Assembly: GCA_016706255.1 (NCBI GenBank)
Contig: JADJJZ010000006.1
Location: forward strand, 868,001 to 932,000
DNA: 64,000 nt
Origin: Bacteroidota bacterium
GTDB taxonomy: Bacteria > Bacteroidota > Bacteroidia > Chitinophagales > BACL12
Direction: 5' to 3'
Positions 18,662-28,156 of the stretch are shown here, one piece after another. Under the pieces are notes generated by a model. The model worked only from the letters and a program-made list of their open reading frames with translations. It did not search any database and had not been told where the DNA came from. Position 1 is the stretch's first letter; each line of letters opens with the position of its first letter. The translations under genes and the position numbers were made by a program.

Positions 18662-19792
18662 ATGAAAAAACTGTTTATTAAATCCGGCATTTTAATTCTG
18701 ATTGTATTTGCAGTCTGCCAGATTGCTATATACAGCATGCCATTTTCATGGGGTAATACACGTTTAAATACAAAATTTCAAACCTATAAAGAAATCCATG
18801 AGCAATACAATACGTTGCTTATTGGTGCAAGTACAACTTACCGTCATATTAATTCCAGAGCTTTCGATTCAATTGTAAATTCACAATACCCTGAATTACA
18901 TATTAAATCATTCAACTTTGGAATTCCGGCGAACCGCACACCACAATCGCTTACCATGTTAGATGCGCTGATGGATTACGACATGAAAAATATTAAACAT
19001 GTAGTAATAGATATGTCGGAGCTTACCAAAATGGGTGCTGATAATCTGCACAAAAAAGAAATGTTGTATTGGTACAACTGGAACAATATCGGTGATGTAA
19101 TGAAGGCTTCCTACGAATCTGAAAAAGGTATGAATCGTTATGGTGTTCCTTTATTACATGCATTTTCGTTTGGTGAAAAATCATTTTTATTCGGAAATGG
19201 ACCAAGTGTAATTATGCAGCATGCCGGATTAAATATTGAACCATTTTCAGTAGGACCGGATAAAAACGGATTTTATTCATTAGACCAGGAAATGTATGAT
19301 GACCCGGAAGGCGATCTTGCAATCCGTTATAATGAACTTCGTACGCCTGATACCATCGCTTATAGAACTAAACGTTGTCAGGAACTGGTTGACCATTATA
19401 AAACGGTTACCAAAAACCCGAATAAAACAATTGAGGAAAATTTAAAGGATGTAATTACTTATTGTGAAGCACAGGGAATTACGGTAACTATAATGTTATC
19501 GCAACGATTAGGTGAACGATATGAATATTTAATTCCACTTTATAATAACTTACCTGAACAAAATAGAATTGGATTTCAAGACCCTAGTGCATACCCTGCA
19601 TTAAATCTTAGAGATAATTTATTCGACCTTGCACATTTAAATGAAAACGGCTCAAAAATTTTCACACAAATATTTGCTGCAGAGTGGTTGAAACGTTTAG
19701 AAATGCAAAAAGTAATTGTTGCTAAACCGGCTCCTATAATGCAACAAGATACAATAACCCTGAATGCTAATGTTGATGGAGGTGGAATATGA
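18662..19792 (+). CDS. SGNH/DltD-like membrane-anchored protein, partner of the MBOAT
   Basis: 376 residues with one N-terminal membrane helix (about 7-24) and a periplasmic domain. The block LLIGASTTYRHIN places a possible nucleophile at S57 in a GxS context, and FDLAHLNENGSKIF near the C-terminus supplies a D322-x-x-H325 pair, the usual SGNH layout. Overall similarity to named families is weak, so this call rests on those motifs and the MBOAT neighbour. It probably transfers the acyl group to the polymer in the periplasm. The last 4 bp overlap the flippase gene. Confidence 0.68.
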   Translation: MKKLFIKSGILILIVFAVCQIAIYSMPFSWGNTRLNTKFQTYKEIHEQYNTLLIGASTTYRHINSRAFDSIVNSQYPELHIKSFNFGIPANRTPQSLTMLDALMDYDMKNIKHVVIDMSELTKMGADNLHKKEMLYWYNWNNIGDVMKASYESEKGMNRYGVPLLHAFSFGEKSFLFGNGPSVIMQHAGLNIEPFSVGPDKNGFYSLDQEMYDDPEGDLAIRYNELRTPDTIAYRTKRCQELVDHYKTVTKNPNKTIEENLKDVITYCEAQGITVTIMLSQRLGERYEYLIPLYNNLPEQNRIGFQDPSAYPALNLRDNLFDLAHLNENGSKIFTQIFAAEWLKRLEMQKVIVAKPAPIMQQDTITLNANVDGGGI

Positions 19793-21300
19793 TTTCCAAA
19801 CTCACCAGGAAGTTCACGCGGAAATTTAAAGACGAAGACTTTTCCGAAATCTTCAAAAAAGGATTTACCGGAACAATAATTAGTTTAATAGGAAGGTTTT
19901 CCGGTTACTTGCTCATTATGGTTATTACCTGGTTGTACGGACAGGAAGCCATGGGTGTTTATACCGTAGGACTTAGTATTCTTAGTATAGTTGGTATATT
20001 CGGACGATTTGGCGTTGATATGGCCATGTCGCGTTTCGTTGCACAATATGGAGCAATTGGGCGCTGGGATCTTGTTACACATACCTATAAAACAGCACTC
20101 AAAATTATTGTCCCCTTAGGTGTTTTTTTATCTGCTGCAACCTATTTTGTATTGCCTTATCTCACCGATAATTTATTTGATGATAATGGAGGTGCCGATT
20201 ACGAACGGTACACCTTATTTATGCAAATATTTGCTGTGTCTATTTTGTTTTATACACTTGGCGGATTAAGTGAAGAATGTATAAAAGGACTTAAAAAAAC
20301 ACGTCAGTATAACTGGATTTCTCAGGTAGTAAACCAATTAGCTGCAATTGTTTTTTTATTGATTTTCGGTTTGTTTTCAAAAGACCAGTTGTGGGTTAAT
20401 TTATCATATTGCCTGGGCGTGTTTATCGCATTTATCGTCGCACAGTTTGTTTGGATTTATTATTTAAGAAATCCAGAAAAAGCGGGCACCGAATTTTTAG
20501 GCAGAAAAGAAAAGAAAAAGAAAAAAGAAGGTGTAGAAAATCAACAAGTTGCCGTAGTTACACAATTAGCTAATTCGCATGAACCAATTGAAACCGTTGA
20601 ATTATTAAAAGTTTCTGCGCCAATGATGTCGGCAAAATATCTCACCATGATTTATACCTGGGTAGATATTTTGATTTTGGCATGGTATGCATCCGAAGCA
20701 AAAGTGGCTATTTATCGAGTAGCAACACGTTTAACCTCATTGGCTACTATTCCTTTAATATCCATTAATGCTATTGCAGGACCAAAGTTTGCAGAAGCAC
20801 ATGGAAATAATGACCAAAAACGATTAAAAAATAGTGTTCGTCAGGCAACCAGATTAATATTCTGGTCATGTATTCCGATATTATTATTGTTCCTTGTGTT
20901 TCCGAAATTTTGCATGTGGACATTCGGGAAAGATTTTACCGGAACGGAAGCAGTATTGGTTTTTTTAATTGTTACCATTGGTCAGGCGGCAAATATACTT
21001 ACAGGCCCGGTTACCGTATTATTAAATATGACCGGGAAACAAAAAGTTACCATGTATTACGCATTGGCAACTGTTGTAATTGATATTAGTTTGAATTTAA
21101 TATTAATTCCCAAATATGGTATTGTTGGTGCGGCTATTGCCACATCAATTTCACGAACTGTATTAAATTTGGGTTGTGCATTGCAGATTTATTTTACCAT
21201 GGGTATCAGCACAATTTATAATCCATTTGCCGATATTCGTGATATGCTGGTAAAAAAACCTAAAAAGTCTAAAAATAATAATGATGAAAAGGTGGCCTAA
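19789..21300 (+). CDS. Wzx-like polysaccharide flippase (MOP superfamily)
   Basis: 503 residues with about 12 predicted membrane helices in two halves, typical of Wzx/RfbX. The N-terminal half has FTGTIISLIGRFSGYLLIMVIT-type sequence, and a charged loop of Lys/Glu (about residues 240-255, RKEKKKKKEGVE) divides the halves. The second half holds VSAPMMSAKYLTMIYTWVD and NILTGPVTVLLNMTGKQ, characteristic of this family. It would move the lipid-linked repeat unit to the periplasm for polymerisation. It overlaps its neighbours by 4 bp upstream and 20 bp downstream. Confidence 0.88.
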   Translation: MISKLTRKFTRKFKDEDFSEIFKKGFTGTIISLIGRFSGYLLIMVITWLYGQEAMGVYTVGLSILSIVGIFGRFGVDMAMSRFVAQYGAIGRWDLVTHTYKTALKIIVPLGVFLSAATYFVLPYLTDNLFDDNGGADYERYTLFMQIFAVSILFYTLGGLSEECIKGLKKTRQYNWISQVVNQLAAIVFLLIFGLFSKDQLWVNLSYCLGVFIAFIVAQFVWIYYLRNPEKAGTEFLGRKEKKKKKEGVENQQVAVVTQLANSHEPIETVELLKVSAPMMSAKYLTMIYTWVDILILAWYASEAKVAIYRVATRLTSLATIPLISINAIAGPKFAEAHGNNDQKRLKNSVRQATRLIFWSCIPILLLFLVFPKFCMWTFGKDFTGTEAVLVFLIVTIGQAANILTGPVTVLLNMTGKQKVTMYYALATVVIDISLNLILIPKYGIVGAAIATSISRTVLNLGCALQIYFTMGISTIYNPFADIRDMLVKKPKKSKNNNDEKVA

Positions 21301-22185
21301 TTTTTTAATCGTAGGAACGGCACGCGCCGGAACAACTTCCCTTCATGAATTTTTGGGCGGCCATCCCGACATTTATATGCCTTTACAAAAGGAGCCTTGT
21401 TTTTTCACTTTTTATAATCAACATCCTGAATTTAAAGATTCAAAACATCGCTACACAACCACTGTTGAAAGTTACGCTGAATTGTTCGACGGACATGATG
21501 AAAAAATAATGGGTGAATCATCAACACCTTATATGTATTTTCATCAACAGTCGATTGAAAATATTAAAAAGCTGGTACCGGATTACAGGAAAATGAAAAT
21601 CCTGATAGTTTTACGCGACCCGGCTGAGCGCGCATATTCGCAATATATGCATAACCGACGCGACCTGCGCGAACCCCTTTCTTTTGAAGAAAGTATTGCT
21701 CAGGAAAAACAGCGTATGACAGATAACTGGCATTTTGATTTCTTTTATGTAGATAAAGGATTTTATTATGAACAGGTGAAAAGTTATATGGATAATTTCG
21801 ACAAGGTAAAAGTGGTGTTTTATGATACACTCGAAAAAAATCCTGATAAATTATTAGGCGATATATATGATTTTCTGGAAGTGCCAAACCAAGGTGCCAA
21901 AGAAATGGTAAAACGTAATCAGAGTGGTGAGATGAAAGTGAAGTGGTTTAAACAAATTATCACCACACGTAAAAATCCTGTGCTTAATTTTTTAGAAAAT
22001 TAATGGGCAGAGATACCAAGAAAAAATTGCGCAATTGGGTAAAAGATAAGTTGTTAAGATACAATCTTAAAAAAACTGAAATGAACCCTGCAACAAGAAA
22101 ACAATTAATTGAATTATATAAACCGGATATCATCAAATTGCAATCATTGGTTGATCGCGACTTGAGTGATTGGATGCGGGTATAA
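21281..22185 (+). pseudogene. Sulfotransferase 1, interrupted by a single-base frameshift
   Basis: The first frame (21281-22003, 240 residues) has the PAPS-binding 5'-phosphosulfate loop FLIVGTARAGTTSLHEFLGG and the 3'-phosphate block ILIVLRDPAERAYSQYMH. It ends early at FLEN. The second frame (22003-22185) carries the missing C-terminus, closing in LVDRDLSDWMRV exactly as the paralogues do. Adding one T to the six-T run at 21988-21993 joins them as NFFRKLMGRDTKKKLRNW. So it is one gene with a missing base: an assembly error, a recent pseudogene or a slippage switch. It overlaps the flippase gene by 20 bp and the next sulfotransferase by 1 bp. Confidence 0.85.
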
Positions 22186-23060
22186 TGATTATGAAACAGA
22201 ATTTTGTTTGTATAGGTGCGCAAAAAGCAGGTACTACTACCTTAGCTGATATACTCAGCGGGCATAGTGATATTTGTATACCGCCAATTAAAGAAACAAA
22301 GTATTTTTTATTTGATGAAGATTACGCAAAAGGCAAATCTTTTTACGATAGTTATTTTTCAAATTATACCGGGCAAAAAGCGATTGGCGAATTTGACCCC
22401 GATTATTTGTTGTACCCCTTTACTGCTCAACGGATAAAAGAAACCCTTGGTGCTGATGTGAAAATAATTGTGGTTTTACGTAACCCTGCCGACCGGGCTT
22501 TTTCACATTACTTAATGACGAAAAGGAAAGGTTTGGAGCAAAATGATTTTGAAAATGCATTGAAGGCAGAAGCCGGCAGAAAAACCGACATCAAAATGCG
22601 AAAAATATATGCCTATGGTGAACGTGGCATGTATGGTAAACAAATTGAAGCCTTCATGGAAGTATTTCCGGCAAAAAATTTCCTCTTTTTAGTGTTTGAG
22701 GAAGATTTTTTAAAAAATCGTAGCCAAACTATTGAGCGGGTGCAGCAATTTTTGGAAGTACCGGTTACCTCCTTAAATGTTGATATACATAGTAATGAAG
22801 CCGGCGAGGCGAAAAACGAAGCGCTGAATGAGTTGGTAAGAAAGCCTAACTTTGCAAAAAAATTACTTAAAGCGATACTGCCTTCCAAAGCGTTTAGAAA
22901 AAACGTCAGGAAGTTTTTTATCAAACAAAATATGCAAAAAGTGAGCACACCGAAATTGAGTGATGCTCAACGCAGTGAATTAATCAATAGCTATTTTATT
23001 GAGGATATTCATTTAACAGAAAAATTAATCAACCGGAGTTTAGCAGTCTGGTATAAGTGA
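22185..23060 (+). CDS. Sulfotransferase 2 (PAPS-dependent)
   Basis: About 291 residues from the ATG at 22185, which overlaps the previous stop codon; ATG at 22191 is equally possible. The 5'-PSB loop is FVCIGAQKAGTTTLADIL (residues about 7-24) and the 3'-PB block is IIVVLRNPADRAFSHYLMTK. The closing LINRSLAVWYK matches the family in this cluster. It would transfer sulfate from PAPS to a hydroxyl of the operon's glycan, on the cytoplasmic side. The acceptor is unknown. Sequence is clearly different from sulfotransferases 1, 3 and 5, so it may have a different target position. Confidence 0.9.
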   Translation: MIMKQNFVCIGAQKAGTTTLADILSGHSDICIPPIKETKYFLFDEDYAKGKSFYDSYFSNYTGQKAIGEFDPDYLLYPFTAQRIKETLGADVKIIVVLRNPADRAFSHYLMTKRKGLEQNDFENALKAEAGRKTDIKMRKIYAYGERGMYGKQIEAFMEVFPAKNFLFLVFEEDFLKNRSQTIERVQQFLEVPVTSLNVDIHSNEAGEAKNEALNELVRKPNFAKKLLKAILPSKAFRKNVRKFFIKQNMQKVSTPKLSDAQRSELINSYFIEDIHLTEKLINRSLAVWYK

Positions 23061-23061
23061 T

Positions 23062-24399
23062 ATGGGAATTTTAGAACAGGAAAAGGGGTATTTTAAAGAG
23101 CCGATGTCGGTTTTCGGGAAAACGATGATATTAGTCGTTTTTATCCTGTTTACTACCCGTATCTTAACCAGAACACCCTTAGTGGATTATTACATGCCAT
23201 TCGAAATCTTATGGTATACTTTTATCATTTCCTTCACTTTTTTATATGCGATGTATCTCTTTTTGGTGAAGAAAAAAGTAGATGAAATCCATTACTATTA
23301 TGTTTTGATTATAATGATGCCGGCATGGGCCGGTTTTTTTGCCGTGCTCAGCGAAGGACAGCCATTTATGCAGGGGCTTTCTTCTCAAAGGCACTGGTAT
23401 GGGATTAGCGGGATATTTGTCATCATTTATATGTTGCAAACCAGGTTTATTACCATTGGCGACCTGTTTCGTTCGCTGAAATGGCTTGGTTGGGGTTCCA
23501 TGTTTTATTTTATTTTATGCTACATGTTTCTTGACCCTAAACAATACCTCGATTACTCATTTGTTGGATACAGTGACATTAAGGGTGGCTACCGATTTAA
23601 ATTTGGTATCGACTTTATTGCGTTTTTATCTGTTTATTACACCGTAAAATACATTAAACAAAAGGATAGCACCAGCTTATTTTTATCCGGAATAAATTTA
23701 TCCTACTTATTTTTCCTTCATCAGGGCCGGTCTGTAATGCTATCGGTTGTAGCTACACTTGCCGTGTTTTATATGTTTGAAGTAAACTGGCAACGTGCTA
23801 TAAGGGTATTTATGACAATTGGTGTTGTATTTATGCTCGTCATGGGGATTTTGTTCGCTATTATACCCGATCGTGTTGGCGATTATATTGAACAATATAC
23901 CAGTTTGGCAACTGTAGTATTTACCGGAAATGCCTCAGGAGAGAGTTCTGTGGATGCCCGTTTAGAGGAAATAGCCATTTTACTGCTTTATTTACAGGAT
24001 TATTCCATCGGCTGGTGGGTAGGTGTTGGAAAATTGGGTGCGGAAACACAAACAGTTGGTATCGAAAACAATATTACGACGGTTCCGCCGGGTGATATCG
24101 GGATTTTAGGTTCAATTATGACCTATGGCATTATCGGTTCGATATTTATTTATTTACAGTTTTTAATCGCTTTCAGAAGCGGAAAATTCATCAGACGGTA
24201 TAAAAATGAACCGTTTATGATGGCTTCTAAATATTTTTTAATATTTTGTTTTTTATCTTCGCTTGCAAAAGGTTATTTGTTTATGCAACCGGGCTCCACT
24301 GCAATTTTTATCATGATAATTTATGCCTATAAATTGCTTGAGGTTCAGATGGATAAGCAAGGATTGCCGGAAACTGTAGCTTTGAAGAACTCATTTTAA
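23062..24399 (+). CDS. Wzy/O-antigen-ligase-like polymerase (putative)
   Basis: 445 residues with about 10-12 predicted membrane helices, for example LVVFILFTTRILTRTPL, IISFTFLYAMYLFLV and VFMTIGVVFMLVMGILFAII. A long periplasmic stretch carries NASGESSVDARLEEIAILLLYLQ and WWVGVGKLG, similar to the G-x-G-x-G and Glu-rich loop regions of Wzy or WaaL proteins. Between a flippase and sulfotransferases it is the best candidate for the polymerase. Such proteins diverge rapidly, so the call depends on topology and context. Confidence 0.7.
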   Translation: MGILEQEKGYFKEPMSVFGKTMILVVFILFTTRILTRTPLVDYYMPFEILWYTFIISFTFLYAMYLFLVKKKVDEIHYYYVLIIMMPAWAGFFAVLSEGQPFMQGLSSQRHWYGISGIFVIIYMLQTRFITIGDLFRSLKWLGWGSMFYFILCYMFLDPKQYLDYSFVGYSDIKGGYRFKFGIDFIAFLSVYYTVKYIKQKDSTSLFLSGINLSYLFFLHQGRSVMLSVVATLAVFYMFEVNWQRAIRVFMTIGVVFMLVMGILFAIIPDRVGDYIEQYTSLATVVFTGNASGESSVDARLEEIAILLLYLQDYSIGWWVGVGKLGAETQTVGIENNITTVPPGDIGILGSIMTYGIIGSIFIYLQFLIAFRSGKFIRRYKNEPFMMASKYFLIFCFLSSLAKGYLFMQPGSTAIFIMIIYAYKLLEVQMDKQGLPETVALKNSF

Positions 24400-24417
24400 T
24401 ATAACATTTTGAAAACC

Positions 24418-25416
24418 ATGGAATTGATTAGTGCAGATAAACGAATTCTGGTAATCGGGTCATTGAATGCAAACCCGGCAGATAGGGCTATTAGTCGCGA
24501 TAATATCCGCAGCATGCAGATTATTGATGAAAAGCAGCAGATTTCACCTTTAAATTATTTTAATAGCTGGGGAGAGCTCGGTATGAGCAGCCTTTGCTGG
24601 CATGAATCTGACCCCTATACCATTTACCTGGCATCAAGTAGCGAACTCTTTAAATTTATATTAAAAGAAAACCGCTACGAAAAATTAGATATCCCGAATC
24701 TTACCGATATCCACGAAATTACTATGATTGGCAATAAGGTATGGATTTCGAATACCAAACATGATGAAATTGTTAGCTACGACATCGTTGAAAATAAAAT
24801 TGGTGAGCGAATTAACCTCACCGACTTCAAATCAAACTCACCTGAAGAAGGTGAAGGTGAGGAAGATGTAGAAGTGGTAGATAAATTCCATTGCAATCTT
24901 GTTTTTGATGGTTATGAAGGCGATTTGTATATTTTAGTACATCATACTTCAGGCAGACAATTAATGAAACGTATTGCTCAGAAATTTATTAAAAGTCAGG
25001 GCAACGGCGGTGTAGTTAATATTATTAAAAGAAAACGCCATCCGCTTAATTTTAAGGCTCCACATAGTGTTAGAAAAATTAATAATCAATATTGGGTTTT
25101 CGACAGCGGACATTTTGAATTAAAAATATTCGATAAAAACTGGAATTACCTCCGCACAATGGATACAAAAGGTTTTGGTCGCGGTGGAGATTTGGATACT
25201 ACACGTAATATTTATTATGCAGGTGTTAGTGAAACCCGCAAACGTTACCTGGGTTTATTTCCGGGTGGTGAAGCGGTTCCAAATATGGTGCAGGTATTTA
25301 ATGTTGCAGATTACAAATTAATGGGCTCAATAAAAATTCCGAATATTGAACAAATTAATAACGTTTATTGCATGCAAAAAGATGTTGTTGATTTATTAAT
25401 CAATTTTAAAGGGTAA
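24418..25416 (+). CDS. Putative beta-propeller-like protein of unknown function
   Basis: 332 residues from the ATG at 24418; a TTG nine bases upstream is the alternative. There is no signal peptide. The protein is built of repeated strand-turn units such as GNKVWISNTKHDEIVSYDI, NNQYWVFDSGHFELKIFDK and TRNIYYAGVSETRKRYL, which suggests a propeller fold. A strongly acidic patch (PEEGEGEEDVEVVD) sits near residue 143. I do not recognise the family; distant similarity to proteins seen in glycan clusters is possible. It starts 18 bp after the polymerase gene and its stop overlaps the start of sulfotransferase 3 by 1 bp, so it belongs to the operon. Confidence 0.55.
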   Translation: MELISADKRILVIGSLNANPADRAISRDNIRSMQIIDEKQQISPLNYFNSWGELGMSSLCWHESDPYTIYLASSSELFKFILKENRYEKLDIPNLTDIHEITMIGNKVWISNTKHDEIVSYDIVENKIGERINLTDFKSNSPEEGEGEEDVEVVDKFHCNLVFDGYEGDLYILVHHTSGRQLMKRIAQKFIKSQGNGGVVNIIKRKRHPLNFKAPHSVRKINNQYWVFDSGHFELKIFDKNWNYLRTMDTKGFGRGGDLDTTRNIYYAGVSETRKRYLGLFPGGEAVPNMVQVFNVADYKLMGSIKIPNIEQINNVYCMQKDVVDLLINFKG

Positions 25417-26375
25417 TGCCTGTAACTACATCAATATTACCCAATTTTATTGTTGTTGGTGCAAATAAAGGTGGCACAACCTCTATTTATCATTATTTGC
25501 GCCAGCATCCGGAAGTGTATTTATCTCCTGTAAAAGAGCCACACTTTTTTTCAAAAGATATCGATATCAATTTATTTAAACGGGAATTCGCCCAAAATAA
25601 ATTACAGGATATCGAAAAATATGTAAATGGCGATATGCATGAAGAATATCATGCTGCATTTATTCGCGATGAAACACAGTATCGCAAATTGTTTAAAAAT
25701 GTAAAAAACGAAAAGGCAATTGGAGAGTTGAGTACATCCTATTTGTATTCATCTGTTGCTGCCAACGAAATACATAAATTAATTCCGGATTGTAAAATTA
25801 TTATCTGTCTGCGCAATCCAATTGACCGCGCCTATTCGCATTACCGAATGAATTTGTGGACAGGAAACAGTAATGAATTTGATTTTCACAAAGCGTTACT
25901 GGATGATTTTAATCACGACCCTAAAGTTTGGGGCAATGCACATTTATACACCGAAATCGGCATGTATTATGAGCAGGTTAAACGTTATATTGATGTTTTT
26001 GGGAAAAATAATGTAAAAATTATTTTTACTGAAGACATGAAAAAAAATGCATCAGCAGTAATTCGCGAAGTATATGAATTTATTGGTGTTGATGCTGCAT
26101 TTGTTGCAGATACATCAAAACAATACAACGAAGTTTATACACCAAAGTATAAAAACCTCACCTGGTTCCTTAACAAAACCGGTATTCGTCCTATCATGAA
26201 AAAGTTTTCTCCAAGAGTGGTGAAAAACATGATTGTAAAAATGTTGTACAAAGGCAAATCCGATAAAGGAGAAATACCTGTGGAGGCTAAAACCTTTTTG
26301 AAAGAAAAATTAAGTGGTGATATTCAGCAACTCAGTATTTTATTAAATAAAGATCTTTCCAACTGGCTAAAATAA
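25416..26375 (+). CDS. Sulfotransferase 3 (PAPS-dependent)
   Basis: 319 residues. The 5'-PSB loop is NFIVVGANKGGTTSIYHYL (about 10-28); the 3'-PB block is KIIICLRNPIDRAYSHYRMN (about 126-145); the end is ILLNKDLSNWLK. It is the intact close paralogue of sulfotransferase 5: both share PVKEPHFFS or PVKETNFFS and KNEKAIGE in the same positions, which points to local duplication. The stop codon of the previous gene overlaps its ATG. A role in sulfating the exported glycan is inferred from the context. Confidence 0.92.
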   Translation: MPVTTSILPNFIVVGANKGGTTSIYHYLRQHPEVYLSPVKEPHFFSKDIDINLFKREFAQNKLQDIEKYVNGDMHEEYHAAFIRDETQYRKLFKNVKNEKAIGELSTSYLYSSVAANEIHKLIPDCKIIICLRNPIDRAYSHYRMNLWTGNSNEFDFHKALLDDFNHDPKVWGNAHLYTEIGMYYEQVKRYIDVFGKNNVKIIFTEDMKKNASAVIREVYEFIGVDAAFVADTSKQYNEVYTPKYKNLTWFLNKTGIRPIMKKFSPRVVKNMIVKMLYKGKSDKGEIPVEAKTFLKEKLSGDIQQLSILLNKDLSNWLK

Positions 26376-26382
26376 TTGTTCC

Positions 26383-27423
26383 ATGAATCCAAAGGTTTGC
26401 ATCGTATTGGTAAATTATAAAACCTGGCAGGACACTGTTGAGTGTATGGAAAGTATTTTGCGCAGCGATTATAAAAATTTCCAGATTGTTGTAGTTGAAA
26501 ATGGCAGTGAAGATGATAGCTGGGAACACTTGCTGAAATGGACACGCGGAGAAAGTGTATTTACTGTTGAGCCTACTAATAAACTTGCAGCATTAACCAC
26601 ACCACCGGTTGCCAAACCATTATTGTATTTCAGGGCAGATGTGGGTGAATCGGATACCTTACGATTAGGGCCTTTAGATGGCATTATGCCAATATTGTAT
26701 ATTAAAAGCAAAATTAATCTCGGTTTTGCAGGTGGCAATAATGTTGGTATTCGTTACGCGTTAAATAGTGATTTCGATTACGTATGGCTGTTGAATAATG
26801 ATACTGTAATTGAACCGGATGCCATTTCGGAGTTAGTGCGATTTTGTGAAAATAAATCGAAGAAAAAAGAAAAGGTTGGTATTATTGGCAGTAAATTAAT
26901 GGTATATCATCAACCAAATAAAATGCAGGGTGTTGGTGCCATATTTAATAAATATTCAGGCAAATCGAAAATTATTGGTGCTCAGGAAATTGACAAACAC
27001 CAATATGACAGAACAGATATTGTATGCAATTATGTAATAGGTGCATCCATGTTTGTAACAAGACCTTTTTTACTGGAGGTTGGGTTAATGAGTGAAGAAT
27101 ACTTTTTATACAACGAAGAAAACGACTGGAGTGCAAGAGCAAAGCTGAAGGGCTGGAATGTAGGTGTGGCTATTAAAAGTAAAGTTTATCACAAACAAGG
27201 GGCTTCTACAGGAAACTCTCCGAAAAAAAGTAAATGGCAAATCAAAGCCTTAAACTATAAATATCGCGGTAAAATAAAATTATATAAAAAATATTACCGC
27301 TTACAATTACCATTTTTATATTTCCATTTAATTACGCGTAGTATTAAATACATTGCTAAAGGAAATTTTTCGGAAGCAAAAGTAATTTATGCTGCCATTT
27401 TTAACACAAAATTCGGGTCATGA
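26383..27423 (+). CDS. Glycosyltransferase family 2
   Basis: 346 residues of GT-A fold: CIVLVNYKTWQDTVECMESIL (start of the nucleotide-sugar site), IVVVENGSEDDS, INLGFAGGNNVGIRYAL, and the acidic motif WLLNNDTVIEPDA. The ENDWSARAKLKGW block and YHKQGAST are typical of WbbL-like rhamnosyl or similar transferases. A segment of about 50 residues (about 52-100, hydrophobic and Gly/Pro-rich) sits between the second strand and the GG loop and is longer than usual. It is the only obvious glycosyltransferase in the operon, so most sugar transfers must be encoded elsewhere. It overlaps the next gene by 4 bp. Confidence 0.88.
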   Translation: MNPKVCIVLVNYKTWQDTVECMESILRSDYKNFQIVVVENGSEDDSWEHLLKWTRGESVFTVEPTNKLAALTTPPVAKPLLYFRADVGESDTLRLGPLDGIMPILYIKSKINLGFAGGNNVGIRYALNSDFDYVWLLNNDTVIEPDAISELVRFCENKSKKKEKVGIIGSKLMVYHQPNKMQGVGAIFNKYSGKSKIIGAQEIDKHQYDRTDIVCNYVIGASMFVTRPFLLEVGLMSEEYFLYNEENDWSARAKLKGWNVGVAIKSKVYHKQGASTGNSPKKSKWQIKALNYKYRGKIKLYKKYYRLQLPFLYFHLITRSIKYIAKGNFSEAKVIYAAIFNTKFGS

Positions 27424-28151
27424 TAATTAGTCATAAACACAAATACATTTTTGTTGAATTGCCACAAACCGCAAGTAGTGCAATTGCCAAAGAATTAAAA
27501 GCCAATTATGATGGGCATGAAATTTTATTTAAACATGCCTTGTACAGCACCGATTTTTTAAAACAAGCCAAGCCTGAAGAAAAGGCATTTAAGGTTATCA
27601 GTGGTATGCGTAATCCAATGGATATTTGTGTAAGTAATTACTTTAAATTTAAAACTGATCACGAAAATCGGTATTCCAATCCGCGTTTAATGCAACATGG
27701 ATTTTTGCGAAAATACATTATGCGTTGGTGGAATGTAAGGCAGTATAAAAACATCATTGGCAAAGGCGAAACTTTTGAACAATTTTTTACCCGCGCCTAC
27801 AGCGTGCCTTATGCAAGCTGGAGTATTATTGAACATAAGCGAATGGATTTTATTATCCGTTTCGAAAATTTGAATGATGATTTTGCTGAAGCACTTAAAG
27901 TAATTGGTGTTGACAAAGTGCGCGATATTCCTGTTGCCAATAAAACGGCTGAAAAAACAAAAACTTTTTGGGAATATTATGAAACAGATAAAGCAAAACG
28001 CAGGGCTAAATATATTTTCGGACCGTATTTAAAACGCTGGGATTACGATTTTCCTGAAAGCTGGAATCATATTAAAGTGCCATGGTATTCGTTTGCCATG
28101 TATCATACCGTAAATGCAGCACGTATTATTTTCTGGAAATTTTTACGCTGA
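27420..28151 (+). CDS. Sulfotransferase 4 (carbohydrate sulfotransferase-like, different subfamily)
   Basis: 243 residues, shorter than the other sulfotransferases here and of a different subfamily. YIFVELPQTASSAIAKEL is a degenerate 5'-PSB loop (the usual Lys/Gly-Thr-Thr is replaced by QTASS), and VISGMRNPMDICVSNYFKF is the 3'-PB block. The layout resembles sulfotransferase-2-type Golgi-like carbohydrate enzymes, which in bacteria occur in capsule clusters. Catalytic ability is not certain because of the altered loop. It begins at ATGA overlapping the glycosyltransferase stop and ends 5 bp before the next gene. Confidence 0.72.
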   Translation: MIISHKHKYIFVELPQTASSAIAKELKANYDGHEILFKHALYSTDFLKQAKPEEKAFKVISGMRNPMDICVSNYFKFKTDHENRYSNPRLMQHGFLRKYIMRWWNVRQYKNIIGKGETFEQFFTRAYSVPYASWSIIEHKRMDFIIRFENLNDDFAEALKVIGVDKVRDIPVANKTAEKTKTFWEYYETDKAKRRAKYIFGPYLKRWDYDFPESWNHIKVPWYSFAMYHTVNAARIIFWKFLR

Positions 28152-28156
28152 CCGGC

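Noticed and set aside
22003..22185. Separate small gene of 60 residues
   Set aside because: Its sequence is the missing C-terminus of sulfotransferase 1; one added base joins it to the upstream frame.
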